DNA of 32,593 nucleotides, taken from the NCBI GenBank assembly GCA_910585165.1, contig CAJUBX010000016.1:1-32593 (forward strand), in the 5' to 3' direction. This document shows, piece after piece, positions 6,757 to 13,881 of the stretch. The position numbers and the translations under genes were made by a program. How positions within the stretch are numbered: position 1 is the first letter of the stretch; every line of letters starts with the position of its first letter. Below the pieces are notes generated by a model. The model ran no database searches. It was given only the letters and a program-made list of their open reading frames with translations, and had not been told where the DNA came from. Source of the stretch: an uncultured Oscillibacter sp. GTDB lineage: Bacteria > Bacillota > Clostridia > Oscillospirales > Oscillospiraceae.

Positions 6757-9051
6757 TTACTCTTTAATGAGCCCCGCCTCCCGGAATTTCCGGTAGAGGA
6801 CGTGGGGCGTGATGGGGCAGCAGTCGATGGCCACGCCGGTGGCATTCAAGATGGCGTTGCGTATCGCCGGCGCGCCAGAGCAGGCCGGAGGCTCGCCCAG
6901 GGCCTTGGTGCCGTAGGGAGACGTGGGCTCCGGGTTTTCCACAAACCCCACCTCCAGCGCCGGGTGGTCCATAAAGGTGGAGAGCTTATAGTCCAGGAGG
7001 TTGTTATTCAGGGGCTTTCCGGTCTTCTCGTCGAACTTCAGCTCCTCGGAAAGGCCGTAGCCAATGGCCATGGACATGCCGCCGTGAACCTGGGCCTCCG
7101 CCAGGGCGGGGTTGATAAGGGTTCCGCAGTCGTGGACATTCACCAGACGCAGCAGCTTCACCTTGCACATGGGGATATCGACCTCCACCTCCGCCAGGGA
7201 ACAGCCGAAGGAGTAGGCGTTGGACTTAATCTGGGCGGTGGTTTCGGCGGTAATATGCCGGCTGTGCTCCAGGGAATAGAGACTCTCCGTCGCCAGGTCC
7301 CCCAGGGATTTCAGGATTCTGCCGTCGGATTTCCGGACGATCTGCCCGTCTACCAAATCCAGATTGGAAAGGGGCATCCGGGTCTGCTCGTGGGCCACGG
7401 CCAGAATGCGCTCCCGCAGGGCCAGGGCCGTCTGCATAATGGAAAAACCGCCGATGTAGGTCTGCCGGGAGGCGTAGGCCCCGGTGCCGAAGGGTGTCAC
7501 GTCCGTATCCTGGGTGGAGACCACGTGCACATCGCCAAGGGGAATCCCCACCGCGTCGGCCACCATCTGGGAATAGGCCGTGTCGCAGCCCTGGCCGATT
7601 TCCGTCTCGCCGGTCTGGAACTGGAGGGAGCCGTCCTGGTTCAGCACCATCCGGCAGGAGGAGGACTCCAGGGAGATGGGCCACACGGCGGTGTTATACC
7701 AGAACACGGCAAGGCCCACGCCCCGGCGCACCGGGCCGGTCTGGTTTTGGTACTCCTCGAATTTCTTCCGGTAGTCCAGCGCCTCCAGCGCCTTGTCCAT
7801 ACACTGGTTGAAGGTATCGGAATAAAGCTCGTTTTTGGAAAAGCCGTCCACATACCCCATGGGCATCAGATTTCTGCGGCGGAACTCCAGGGGGGACATG
7901 TGGATCGCCTTGCAGATATCGTCAATATGGCTCTCCCCGGCGAACATGGCCTGGGGAATGCCATAGCCCCGCATGGCCCCGGCAGAGGGGCGGTTCGTGT
8001 ACACCGTCCAGCTGTCGCACTCCACGTTGGGACAGGGGTAGAGCTGGGGGAAGGCGTTCATGCCCTTGGCAACGATGCCGTGGCCGTGGGAGGCGTAGGC
8101 CCCTTGATTCGAAAACGCCTCCAGCTTCCGGGCAACCAGGGAGCCGTCGGGCCGGACATAGGAGATGATATGGGTGCGGATGGCGTGTCGGACCCGGTTG
8201 GAGACAAAGGTCTCCTCCCGGCTGCACTCCAGCTTCACAAGCCGCCCCCCCACCTGCGTGGAGCACCACGCGCAAAGGGGCTCGTACAGTGCGTCCTGCT
8301 TGTTGCCGAAGCCCCCACCGATGTAGGGCTTGATGATGCGGACCTTGCCCCAGGGGAGGCCCAGGGCCTGCCCGACAACCCGGCGGACAATATGGGGAAT
8401 CTGGGTGGAGCTGACCACCACCACCCTCCCCGCCTCTTCATAGGCAAAGCACCCGTGATTCTCAATGTGGCAGTGCTGAACGGTGGGGGTGTCGTACCAG
8501 CCCTCCACCTTGATGAGGCCGGGCTCCTGCCGGGCGGCCTCGTAGTCCCCCCGGCGGACGTCGGAGTGGGCCAGGATGTTGTTCTTGTACCGCTCCTGAA
8601 TCTGGGGCGCGCCGTCCTTCATGGCCTCCTGCACATCCAGGACAAAGGGCAGCTCCTCGTACTCGACCCGGAGGGCCCGGACGGCCTGGGCCGCGGCCAC
8701 CTCGTCCTCGGCGATGACCACCGCCACCTCGTCTCCGTAGTAGCGGACATGCCGGTTTAAAAGCTTCCGGTCCGCCACATCCTGGTGGTGGGGGTCCGTG
8801 GACCAGGGATGGCCCGCTGTGGGAAACTCGATGTCCGGCACGTCGAAACAGGTCAGGACCTTCACAACGCCGGGAATTTCCTCCGCCGCCGAAACGTCCA
8901 CGGACTTCACAAAGCCGTGGGCAATGGTGGAATGGCAGATTTTCGCGATTAGGGCGCTGCGGTCGCAAAGGTCGTCCATGTATTTTGCCCGGCCCGCAGC
9001 TTTCTCATAGGCGTCAACCCGGATTACGTTCTTGCCGACGCTTTTGCTCAT
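6757..9051 (-). CDS. xdhA: Xanthine dehydrogenase, molybdenum-binding subunit
   Basis: Catalytic subunit carrying the molybdopterin cofactor, likely oxidising hypoxanthine or xanthine towards urate. 764 residues. The N-terminal a/b hammerhead domain (about 15-125) is followed by the Mo-binding domains: GGGFGNKQDA, RGYGIPQAMF, the GETEIGQGCDT loop, and the C-terminal GEPPACSGAPAI, whose Glu is the base in this superfamily; the GEPP form is typical of xanthine dehydrogenases. ATG 9051 follows AAAGGAGGG. First gene of the operon and divergent from mocA with 120 bp between. Another purine or a related heterocycle cannot be excluded from sequence alone. Confidence 0.88.
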   Translation of the reverse strand: MSKSVGKNVIRVDAYEKAAGRAKYMDDLCDRSALIAKICHSTIAHGFVKSVDVSAAEEIPGVVKVLTCFDVPDIEFPTAGHPWSTDPHHQDVADRKLLNRHVRYYGDEVAVVIAEDEVAAAQAVRALRVEYEELPFVLDVQEAMKDGAPQIQERYKNNILAHSDVRRGDYEAARQEPGLIKVEGWYDTPTVQHCHIENHGCFAYEEAGRVVVVSSTQIPHIVRRVVGQALGLPWGKVRIIKPYIGGGFGNKQDALYEPLCAWCSTQVGGRLVKLECSREETFVSNRVRHAIRTHIISYVRPDGSLVARKLEAFSNQGAYASHGHGIVAKGMNAFPQLYPCPNVECDSWTVYTNRPSAGAMRGYGIPQAMFAGESHIDDICKAIHMSPLEFRRRNLMPMGYVDGFSKNELYSDTFNQCMDKALEALDYRKKFEEYQNQTGPVRRGVGLAVFWYNTAVWPISLESSSCRMVLNQDGSLQFQTGETEIGQGCDTAYSQMVADAVGIPLGDVHVVSTQDTDVTPFGTGAYASRQTYIGGFSIMQTALALRERILAVAHEQTRMPLSNLDLVDGQIVRKSDGRILKSLGDLATESLYSLEHSRHITAETTAQIKSNAYSFGCSLAEVEVDIPMCKVKLLRLVNVHDCGTLINPALAEAQVHGGMSMAIGYGLSEELKFDEKTGKPLNNNLLDYKLSTFMDHPALEVGFVENPEPTSPYGTKALGEPPACSGAPAIRNAILNATGVAIDCCPITPHVLYRKFREAGLIKE

Positions 9052-9101
9052 TGGGTGCCCTCCTTTTCTATTACAACTTCGCTCCCAGGGCAGCAGGGTC
9101 C

Positions 9102-9131
9102 TTGACTGAACGGGAGAAAAGAGGATATACT
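9102..9131 (+). promoter_or_regulatory. Promoter for mocA
   Basis: TTGACT (9102-9107), 18 nt, TATACT (9126-9131): 5/6 matches to both boxes. It lies in the 120-bp gap between divergent xdhA and mocA. No equally good minus-strand promoter for xdhA was found in the gap. Confidence 0.55.
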
Positions 9132-9171
9132 GCTTTTATAAATAACTTATCGAATATGGGGGTCAAACGCT

Positions 9172-9747
9172 ATGGCGCAGACGCTTGGCTGTGTGGTGAT
9201 GGCGGCGGGAAACGCCCGCCGGTTCGGGGAAAACAAGCTGGCCGCCGGGCTTGGGGGCCGGAGCCTCATCCGCCGGGCGCTGGAAGCGGTGCCCGGAGAG
9301 GAATTTGAGGCCGTCGCGGTGGTAACGCAATACCCGGAGGTCATGGACCTGGCGGAGGCGTTCCGCTTCCGGGCCGTTCGGAACGAACACCCGGATTGGG
9401 GCATCAGCCGCACCATCCGCCTGGGGCTGGAAGCCCTGGACGGGTGCGGGGGAGCCATGTTCCTGGTCAGCGACCAGCCGCTTTTGAGGCGGGAGAGCGT
9501 CCGGGCCCTGGCGCGGCTCTGGCGTTCCCGCCCGGATAAAATTGCCGCCCTGGCCCACGGCGGGGTCCGGGGAAACCCCTGCGTCTTCCCCGCCCGCCTC
9601 TTCCCGGAGCTTTTAGAGCTGCGGGAGGACCACGGGGGAAATACCGTCATCCGGCGGCACGAGGAGGACCTTATTTTGCTGGAGGTCCCGGAACAGGAGC
9701 TGACGGACGTGGACACGCCGGAGGCCCTGCGCAAACTGAAGAAGTAG
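9172..9747 (+). CDS. mocA: MocA-type molybdenum cofactor cytidylyltransferase
   Basis: Predicted CTP:molybdopterin cytidylyltransferase, which makes the cytosine dinucleotide form of Moco used by bacterial molybdenum hydroxylases. 191 residues, a single nucleotidyltransferase domain. The nucleotide-binding start VVMAAGNARRFGENKLAAGL (8-27) carries the G-x-x-x-R-x-G-x-x-K signature; a metal-binding SDQPLL lies at about 100-105; GGVRGNP and DVDTPEAL close the fold as in MocA/MobA. The ribosome site is GGGGG before ATG 9172. Placement between two xanthine dehydrogenases supports cofactor maturation for them. A MITE-like element begins 5 nt after the stop, separating the gene from its terminator. 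Confidence 0.85.
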   Translation: MAQTLGCVVMAAGNARRFGENKLAAGLGGRSLIRRALEAVPGEEFEAVAVVTQYPEVMDLAEAFRFRAVRNEHPDWGISRTIRLGLEALDGCGGAMFLVSDQPLLRRESVRALARLWRSRPDKIAALAHGGVRGNPCVFPARLFPELLELREDHGGNTVIRRHEEDLILLEVPEQELTDVDTPEALRKLKK

Positions 9748-9752
9748 GGTTA

Positions 9753-9913
9753 GAAGCTGTATTCATAGGCGGGGGATGCTGAATTGACGAGGATTTTTCC
9801 CGCCAGACAAGGAAATTTTCCGCAGGAATCCTGACGGATTTCAAGGGAAATTGACGCAGTATGGCGGGAAAAAGACCGTCAAGGTAGTGTCCAACGCCTA
9901 TGAATACAGCTTC
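9753..9913. mobile_element. 161-bp MITE-like element with 19-bp terminal inverted repeats
   Basis: The ends are perfect inverted repeats, GAAGCTGTATTCATAGGCG at 9753-9771 and its complement at 9895-9913. TTA stands directly outside both ends (9750-9752 and 9914-9916), as expected of a 3-bp target duplication. Inside there are further paired arms: TTGACG/CGTCAA (9784-9789 with 9877-9882) and TTTTTCCCGCCA/TGGCGGGAAAAA (9794-9805 with 9862-9873), so the whole unit can fold into one long hairpin. There is no open frame, which makes it a non-autonomous element. It sits between the mocA stop and terminator and will be transcribed with mocA. Confidence 0.8.
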
Positions 9914-9917
9914 TTAC

Positions 9918-9943
9918 AGCCGGGGCCTTTGCCCCGGCTTTTT
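9918..9943 (+). terminator. Rho-independent terminator of mocA
   Basis: AGCCGGGGC (9918-9926), loop CTTT, GCCCCGGCT (9931-9939), then TTTT. Nine-base perfect stem on the plus strand. It lies just beyond the MITE and just before the convergent xdh stop. Confidence 0.85.
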
Positions 9944-9948
9944 CCCGG

Positions 9949-12498
9949 TCACTTTTTTGCGTAAGGGGTTCCCTCCAGGGGCAGGGAGGTCCGGCGCTTG
10001 CCGTCATAGCGGAAATACGCGTCGGCAATGGCGGGAGCGGTGGGGATGGACGTGATCTCCCCGATGCCGATGGCCCCGCATGCAACGTTCAGCCCCGCCT
10101 TCTCCACGATGATGGGGACAATCTCGGGAATCTGGTTGGCCCGGAACAGCCCCAGGGTGCCGAACTTCACATTGGGCCTGCAGTCCGCCAGCGGGTAGCG
10201 CTCCGTCAGGGCGTAGCCCATGGACATAACCACGCCGCCCTCAATCTGGCCCTCCACCGACAGGGGGTTCACCGCCCGGCCCACGTCGTGGGCGGCGACG
10301 ATCTGCTTGAGCTTCCCGTCCTCGTCCAGGATGCAGACCTGGGTGGCGTAGCCGTAGGCAATGTGGCTGACGGGATTGGGCACATCGGCTCCCAGGGGGT
10401 CCGTTTTCCCCAGATACTCGCCGTAAAACTCCCTGCCGTTCAGGGAGGCAAGCCCCACCTCCTCCAGGGCCGCCTTCAAGCCCTCGCAGGCCCGGCGGCA
10501 GGCCTCGCCGGTAAACAGGGTCTGGCGGGAGCCGGAGGTGGTGCCGGAGTCCGGCGCGGAATAGGTGTTGGAGCGCTCATAGACCATATCTTCATGGCCA
10601 AGGCCCGTCTGGTCGCAGATCATCTGCGTCAGCACGGTGCCAAGGCCCTGGCCGATGCAGGAGGCCCCGGCGAAAATGTGGACCTTCCCGTCCTCCACCG
10701 CCAGCCGGACCCGGCCCGTGTCCGGGATGCCCACGCCCACGCCGGCGTTTTTCATGGCGCAGGCAAGGCCCGCGTATTTGGCCTTCTCATAATAGGGCTT
10801 CACCGCCTCCAGGGTCTCCGCAAGGCCGGTGGATTCGTCCACAATCTGGCCGTTTGGCAGCTCCTGGCCGGGGCGGATGGCGTTGCGCCAGCGAATCTCC
10901 CAAGGGCTGATGCCCACCTTGTCCGCCATTTGGTTCAAAAGGCTCTCAATACAAAAGCAGGTCTGGGTCACGCCGAAGCCCCGGAAGGCCCCGGCGGGGG
11001 GATTGTTGGTATACCAGGCCCAGCCGTCAATCTCAAAATTCTGGTAGTTATAGGGCCCGGCGGCGTGGGTGCAGGCCCGCTCCAGCACCGGTCCGCCCAG
11101 GGAGGCGTAAGCCCCCGTGTCCGCCACGACGCTGGCCTTCACCCCCTGGATGACGCCGTTTTCGTCGCAGCCCAGCGTGAACTCCATCTCCATGGGGTGG
11201 CGCTTGGGGTGGATGAGGAGGCTCTCCGCCCGGCTGAGCTTCACCTTCACCGGACGCTTCGTCAGGTAGGCGACCAGCGCGGCGTGGTGCTGGACCGTCA
11301 CGTCCTCCTTGCCGCCGAAGCCGCCCCCCACCAGGCAGTTCCGGACCTTCACCTTTTCCGGCGGCAGGCCCAGCATCCCCATGGTCTCGTGCTGGGTGTC
11401 GTAGGTTCCCTGGTCCGTGGAGAGCACCATCACCCCGTCCCCGTCGGGATAGGCCACGGCGCACTCCGGCTCCAAAAAGGCGTGCTCCGTCCAGGGGGTG
11501 GAGAATTTCTCCGTGAGCACATACCTGCTCCCGGCGATGGCCGCCGCCGGGTCCCCCCGCTGGATGTGCTTGTGGGCCAGCAGGTTTCCCTCCCGGTGGA
11601 CCAGGGGGGCGTTTTCCGCCATGGCCTCCCGGGGATTCCGCACCATGGGCAGCTCCTCGTAGTCCACTTTTACCAGGGCCTTGGCCTTCTCCAGAATCTC
11701 CGCGCTCTCGGCGGCGACAATGCAGACGGCGTCGCCCAGATAATGGGTAACGTCCCCCACGGCAATCATGGTGTCCCAGTCCTTTTTCAAATGGCCCACC
11801 TTGTTGCTGCCGGGGATGTCGGCGGCGGTGAACACCCCCGCCACGCCGGGCAGGGCCTTGGCCTCCTCCGTGTGAATTGCCAGCACCCTGGCCCTGGGGT
11901 ATTGGGAGCGGACGGCGGAGGCGTAAAGCATGCCGTCCATATAAACATCGTCAGGATAGATCCCCGTGCCGGTGACTTTCTCCTCCACGTCCACCCTGGG
12001 CGCCCGGGCGCCCAGGGACCAGTCGGAGGGCGCTTCGGGCACCTCTCCCGCCCGGAGCAGCTCCGCCGCCAGCAAAACAGCGTCGATGATCTTCACATAG
12101 CCGGTGCAGCGGCAGATGTTGTTCCGTATGGCGAAGGCCGCCTCCTCCCGGGTGGGGGATGGGTTCGTGTCCAACAGGGCCTTGGCGCACATCACCATGC
12201 CGGGGATGCAGAAGCCGCATTGAACCGCCCCGGCCTGGCCGAAGGCGTATGTATAGACCCGCTTCTCAAAGTCTGTCAGGCCCTCCACGGTGAGGACGCT
12301 TTTCCCCTCCAGCTTATCCGTCTGCGGGATGCACGCCCGGGTGGGCCTGCCGTCGATCAACACCGTGCAGGTGCCGCATGCGCCCTCGCTGCACCCGTCC
12401 TTCACGGAGGTCAGGCCCAGCTCGTCCCGCAGGAACCGGATCAGCTTCCGGTTGTTCTCCACGGTCACAGGTTTGCCGTTTACGGTAAATGCCGCCAT
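9949..12498 (-). CDS. xdh: Selenium-dependent-type xanthine dehydrogenase (fused, FAD-less)
   Basis: A single chain joins the 2Fe-2S module and the molybdopterin module with no FAD domain, the layout of the selenium-dependent xanthine dehydrogenase family (849 residues, the usual length). Cluster ligands: Cys36, Cys41, Cys44 (GCSEGACGTC), Cys56, then Cys94, Cys97 (QCGFC), Cys129 and Cys131 (ICRCTGY). The hammerhead begins about residue 165. Mo-site motifs include GGGFGGKEDVT, RGFGVTQTCF, CIGQGLGT and the C-terminal GAIGIGEITSIPTAPAI with the catalytic Glu. In this family selenium is a labile ligand, not selenocysteine, and no in-frame TGA is needed here. ATG 12498 follows AAGGAG. Without FAD, electrons must leave to a separate partner, perhaps ferredoxin or an unlinked flavoprotein. 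The selenium-insertion genes usually nearby (yqeB, yqeC, selD) are not in the window. Confidence 0.85.
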   Translation of the reverse strand: MAAFTVNGKPVTVENNRKLIRFLRDELGLTSVKDGCSEGACGTCTVLIDGRPTRACIPQTDKLEGKSVLTVEGLTDFEKRVYTYAFGQAGAVQCGFCIPGMVMCAKALLDTNPSPTREEAAFAIRNNICRCTGYVKIIDAVLLAAELLRAGEVPEAPSDWSLGARAPRVDVEEKVTGTGIYPDDVYMDGMLYASAVRSQYPRARVLAIHTEEAKALPGVAGVFTAADIPGSNKVGHLKKDWDTMIAVGDVTHYLGDAVCIVAAESAEILEKAKALVKVDYEELPMVRNPREAMAENAPLVHREGNLLAHKHIQRGDPAAAIAGSRYVLTEKFSTPWTEHAFLEPECAVAYPDGDGVMVLSTDQGTYDTQHETMGMLGLPPEKVKVRNCLVGGGFGGKEDVTVQHHAALVAYLTKRPVKVKLSRAESLLIHPKRHPMEMEFTLGCDENGVIQGVKASVVADTGAYASLGGPVLERACTHAAGPYNYQNFEIDGWAWYTNNPPAGAFRGFGVTQTCFCIESLLNQMADKVGISPWEIRWRNAIRPGQELPNGQIVDESTGLAETLEAVKPYYEKAKYAGLACAMKNAGVGVGIPDTGRVRLAVEDGKVHIFAGASCIGQGLGTVLTQMICDQTGLGHEDMVYERSNTYSAPDSGTTSGSRQTLFTGEACRRACEGLKAALEEVGLASLNGREFYGEYLGKTDPLGADVPNPVSHIAYGYATQVCILDEDGKLKQIVAAHDVGRAVNPLSVEGQIEGGVVMSMGYALTERYPLADCRPNVKFGTLGLFRANQIPEIVPIIVEKAGLNVACGAIGIGEITSIPTAPAIADAYFRYDGKRRTSLPLEGTPYAKK

Positions 12499-12552
12499 AA
12501 AAAACTCCTTGCTTCCGTGCCCGCCCCCGGTCCCACGGCCATGTTGTATTCA

Positions 12553-12568
12553 GAAAGGTCAACCTTTC
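12553..12568. promoter_or_regulatory. Candidate operator in the xdh leader
   Basis: GAAAGGT-CA-ACCTTTC, a 7-bp-arm palindrome. From the predicted promoter it spans about +5 to +20, a classic repressor position. It is not repeated near xdhA or mocA, so any regulator would be specific to this gene. Confidence 0.4.
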
Positions 12569-12579
12569 CGTCGTTGTTC

Positions 12580-12608
12580 ATTATACATGAACTTCCCGCT
12601 CCGCGCAA
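12580..12608 (-). promoter_or_regulatory. Sigma-A-type promoter for the fused xdh
   Basis: On the minus strand TTGCGC (12608-12603), 17 nt, then a perfect TATAAT (12585-12580). It lies just after the thiN stop, giving xdh its own start and a leader of about 75 nt. Confidence 0.6.
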
Positions 12609-12632
12609 CCACACTTTTGGCATTTCGTTATC

Positions 12633-13268
12633 CTATATTGAGTCTAACGGCGGAAGCTCCCATCCAACGGCCAGCGCCCCCTTTCGGACGGCAATCCGGG
12701 CCTTGGGTTCCAGAATGTGGTTGCTGACCCCCAGGGGGAAATCCGGGGTCAGAACCGCGTCTTTCAGCGGGTACTGGAAGCCCTCCTCATCTACGCCCTC
12801 CGCCCGGTCCCCCAGGCAGAAGGCGGAGAAAAGCCCCCACTCCACCGTTTTTTGAACCGTCAGCGCCTCGTTTTCTAGGGCGGTCCAGACGAAATCCTCG
12901 CCGTAGAGGAAGCCCCTGGCCCCCCTCCGGCGGAGGAACAGCAGGGATTGGAGGTTCGCCAGGGTATGGTCCAGACGCTTCCCCCCGGTGCCGCCATAAA
13001 TATAAAAGGTATCGCACGATAGTTCCAGGCCGGCTTTCAGCGCGGCCATGGTATCCGTGTCATCCTTCTCCACCGGCAGGCGGCGGATATGTCCAAAATC
13101 CGCCGGGGCCTCCATGGAGTCAAAATCCCCCAGAAGAAGATCCGGCGTGATGTTTTCCCCCAGGCAGATACGATATCCCCCGTCGGCGGCAACGATGAAA
13201 TCCCCGGGGACGGGGCGCTCCCGCAGGCCGTAAAAGCTCCCGGCGGCAAAGACAAAGCAGCGTTTCAT
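12633..13268 (-). CDS. thiN: Thiamine pyrophosphokinase
   Basis: Transfers pyrophosphate from ATP to thiamine, giving thiamine diphosphate in the cytoplasm. 211 residues, normal length. The catalytic N-domain shows AADGGYR (27-33), DLLLGDFDS (43-51) and PVEKDDTDTMAAL (65-77), the acidic clusters that bind metal and ATP; YGGTGGKRLDHTLANLQ (91-107) is the family signature. The C-terminal thiamine-binding beta domain follows, ending in SNHILEPKARIAVRKG. ATG 13268 sits behind AAGGAG. Often linked with rpe and rsgA in Firmicutes, but here it stands alone upstream of xdh. Confidence 0.92.
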   Translation of the reverse strand: MKRCFVFAAGSFYGLRERPVPGDFIVAADGGYRICLGENITPDLLLGDFDSMEAPADFGHIRRLPVEKDDTDTMAALKAGLELSCDTFYIYGGTGGKRLDHTLANLQSLLFLRRRGARGFLYGEDFVWTALENEALTVQKTVEWGLFSAFCLGDRAEGVDEEGFQYPLKDAVLTPDFPLGVSNHILEPKARIAVRKGALAVGWELPPLDSI

Positions 13269-13301
13269 AGCAGGTTCTCCTTGACCGTGTTTTATGCTCC
13301 G

Positions 13302-13310
13302 ATTATAACA
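13302..13310 (-). promoter_or_regulatory. Extended -10 promoter for thiN
   Basis: On the minus strand TGTTATAAT, an extended -10 (TGn) joined to a perfect TATAAT box, about 34 nt before ATG 13268. No good -35 box is visible, as is common with extended -10 promoters. Confidence 0.5.
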
Positions 13311-13336
13311 GTCCTGCCGGAAAAACGCCAGACTTT

Positions 13337-13438
13337 TCAGCGGGCCTCCCCCAGGGCGCGCTCAATGTCCAGAACAATGTCGCTCATGTTCACATCTAGC
13401 GCCAGGCTGATCCGGTACAGCGTTTCCAGGGTGGGCTT
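13337..13438 (-). pseudogene. XRE-family HTH regulator, C-terminal stump
   Basis: 33 codons plus TGA starting abruptly at KPTLETLYRISLALDV and ending DIERALGEAR. KPTLETLYRISLAL is the last helix region of XRE/Cro-type repressors, where an ENGR residue group normally precedes KP. Upstream in frame is TGA after two Arg codons, so the HTH helices themselves are gone. Clear remnant; it meets an unrelated stump on the opposite strand at about 13440. Confidence 0.7.
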
Positions 13439-13443
13439 CCTCC

Positions 13444-13557
13444 TTCAGCCAAAGCGCCCGGTTCGGCCTCGGGCTGGCGCTGCTGCCCTTCTTCTTTTTT
13501 CCCCTCTTGGGCTTTGGGACGGCGGCCTATCTGAACGGCGCCCTCACTGCCGAATAA
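13444..13557 (+). pseudogene. Membrane protein C-terminal stump
   Basis: 37 codons plus TAA reading FSQSARFGLGLALLPFFFF then PLLGFGTAAYLNG. This resembles the last helix of small Firmicutes membrane proteins of the DUF5684 / signal-peptidase-like type, which end in a similar PLLGFG motif. No start codon or ribosome site. It is followed by a good terminator (13578-13611), so this is the true 3' end of a gene whose front was lost where it now abuts the XRE stump. Confidence 0.6.
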
Positions 13558-13577
13558 GGGTTCGATATGCTTTAAGG

Positions 13578-13611
13578 CGGTCCGGTTCCCTAAAAACCGG
13601 GCCGTTTTTTT
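13578..13611 (+). terminator. Rho-independent terminator
   Basis: CGGTCCGGTT (13578-13587) pairs with AACCGGGCCG (13595-13604) with one G-U, followed by seven T. It belongs to the truncated plus-strand gene and lies just before the SOS-type promoter. Confidence 0.75.
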
Positions 13612-13621
13612 GATTCTCCTC

Positions 13622-13670
13622 TTGACAGAAACGTTTGTTCGAGTTACAATGGTACTCGAACAAAATTTCT
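13622..13670 (+). promoter_or_regulatory. Strong promoter with LexA-like boxes and a perfect 11-bp dyad
   Basis: TTGACA (13622-13627), 17 nt, TACAAT (13645-13650). TTTGTTCGAGT at 13634-13644 and ACTCGAACAAA at 13654-13664 are perfect complements that flank the -10 box. Two overlapping sites resemble the Gram-positive LexA box CGAAC-n4-GTTCG: GAAACGTTTGTTCG at 13628-13641 and CGAACAAAATTTCT at 13657-13670, each about 11 of 14 by eye. A repressor bound here would block the promoter. LexA is the best candidate given the DNA-repair genes downstream; a dedicated regulator is the alternative. Confidence 0.65.
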
Positions 13671-13686
13671 ATCAGGAGGATTTCTT

Positions 13687-13881
13687 ATGACCGGCTGGAC
13701 TTTATTTTTCACCCTTCTTGGCGTCGCGATTCTGACCGCCCAGCTCTTTCGCCTGATCGACTTGATTGAGCGGCCCGCCGCCCGGCGCTCCCGGAAGGCG
13801 GCTGCCTGCCTCCCGGAGGCCTGGAACGTGCTGCTGTGGGAGGTCCTGCGTGAGAAGCCATGGACGTCCTGGAGAAGCTGA
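13687..13881 (+). CDS. Small single-helix membrane protein of the repair operon
   Basis: A 64-residue protein with one hydrophobic helix (about 4-24, LFFTLLGVAILTAQLF), then a basic, Arg-rich stretch (RPAARRSRK, 29-37) and a Trp-containing tail. The ribosome site is excellent: CAGGAGG seven nt before ATG 13687. It is first behind the LexA-like promoter and its last 22 bases overlap the radical SAM gene in another frame, so the two are probably coupled. I do not recognise a family. Size and layout recall SOS-induced membrane peptides that block division (YneA/SidA type), but there is no sequence match I can claim. It could also be a leader whose translation only opens the next ribosome site. 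Confidence 0.6.
   Translation: MTGWTLFFTLLGVAILTAQLFRLIDLIERPAARRSRKAAACLPEAWNVLLWEVLREKPWTSWRS

Noticed and set aside
5926..8760. A 944-codon open frame on the plus strand opposite xdhA and xdhB
   Set aside because: It is the antisense shadow of high-GC coding DNA; its translation is His/Gly/Val-rich without any motif, while the minus-strand frames give complete enzymes.
10288..12855. An 855-codon open frame opposite the fused xdh
   Set aside because: Same kind of antisense shadow; it runs through the xdh promoter and into thiN.
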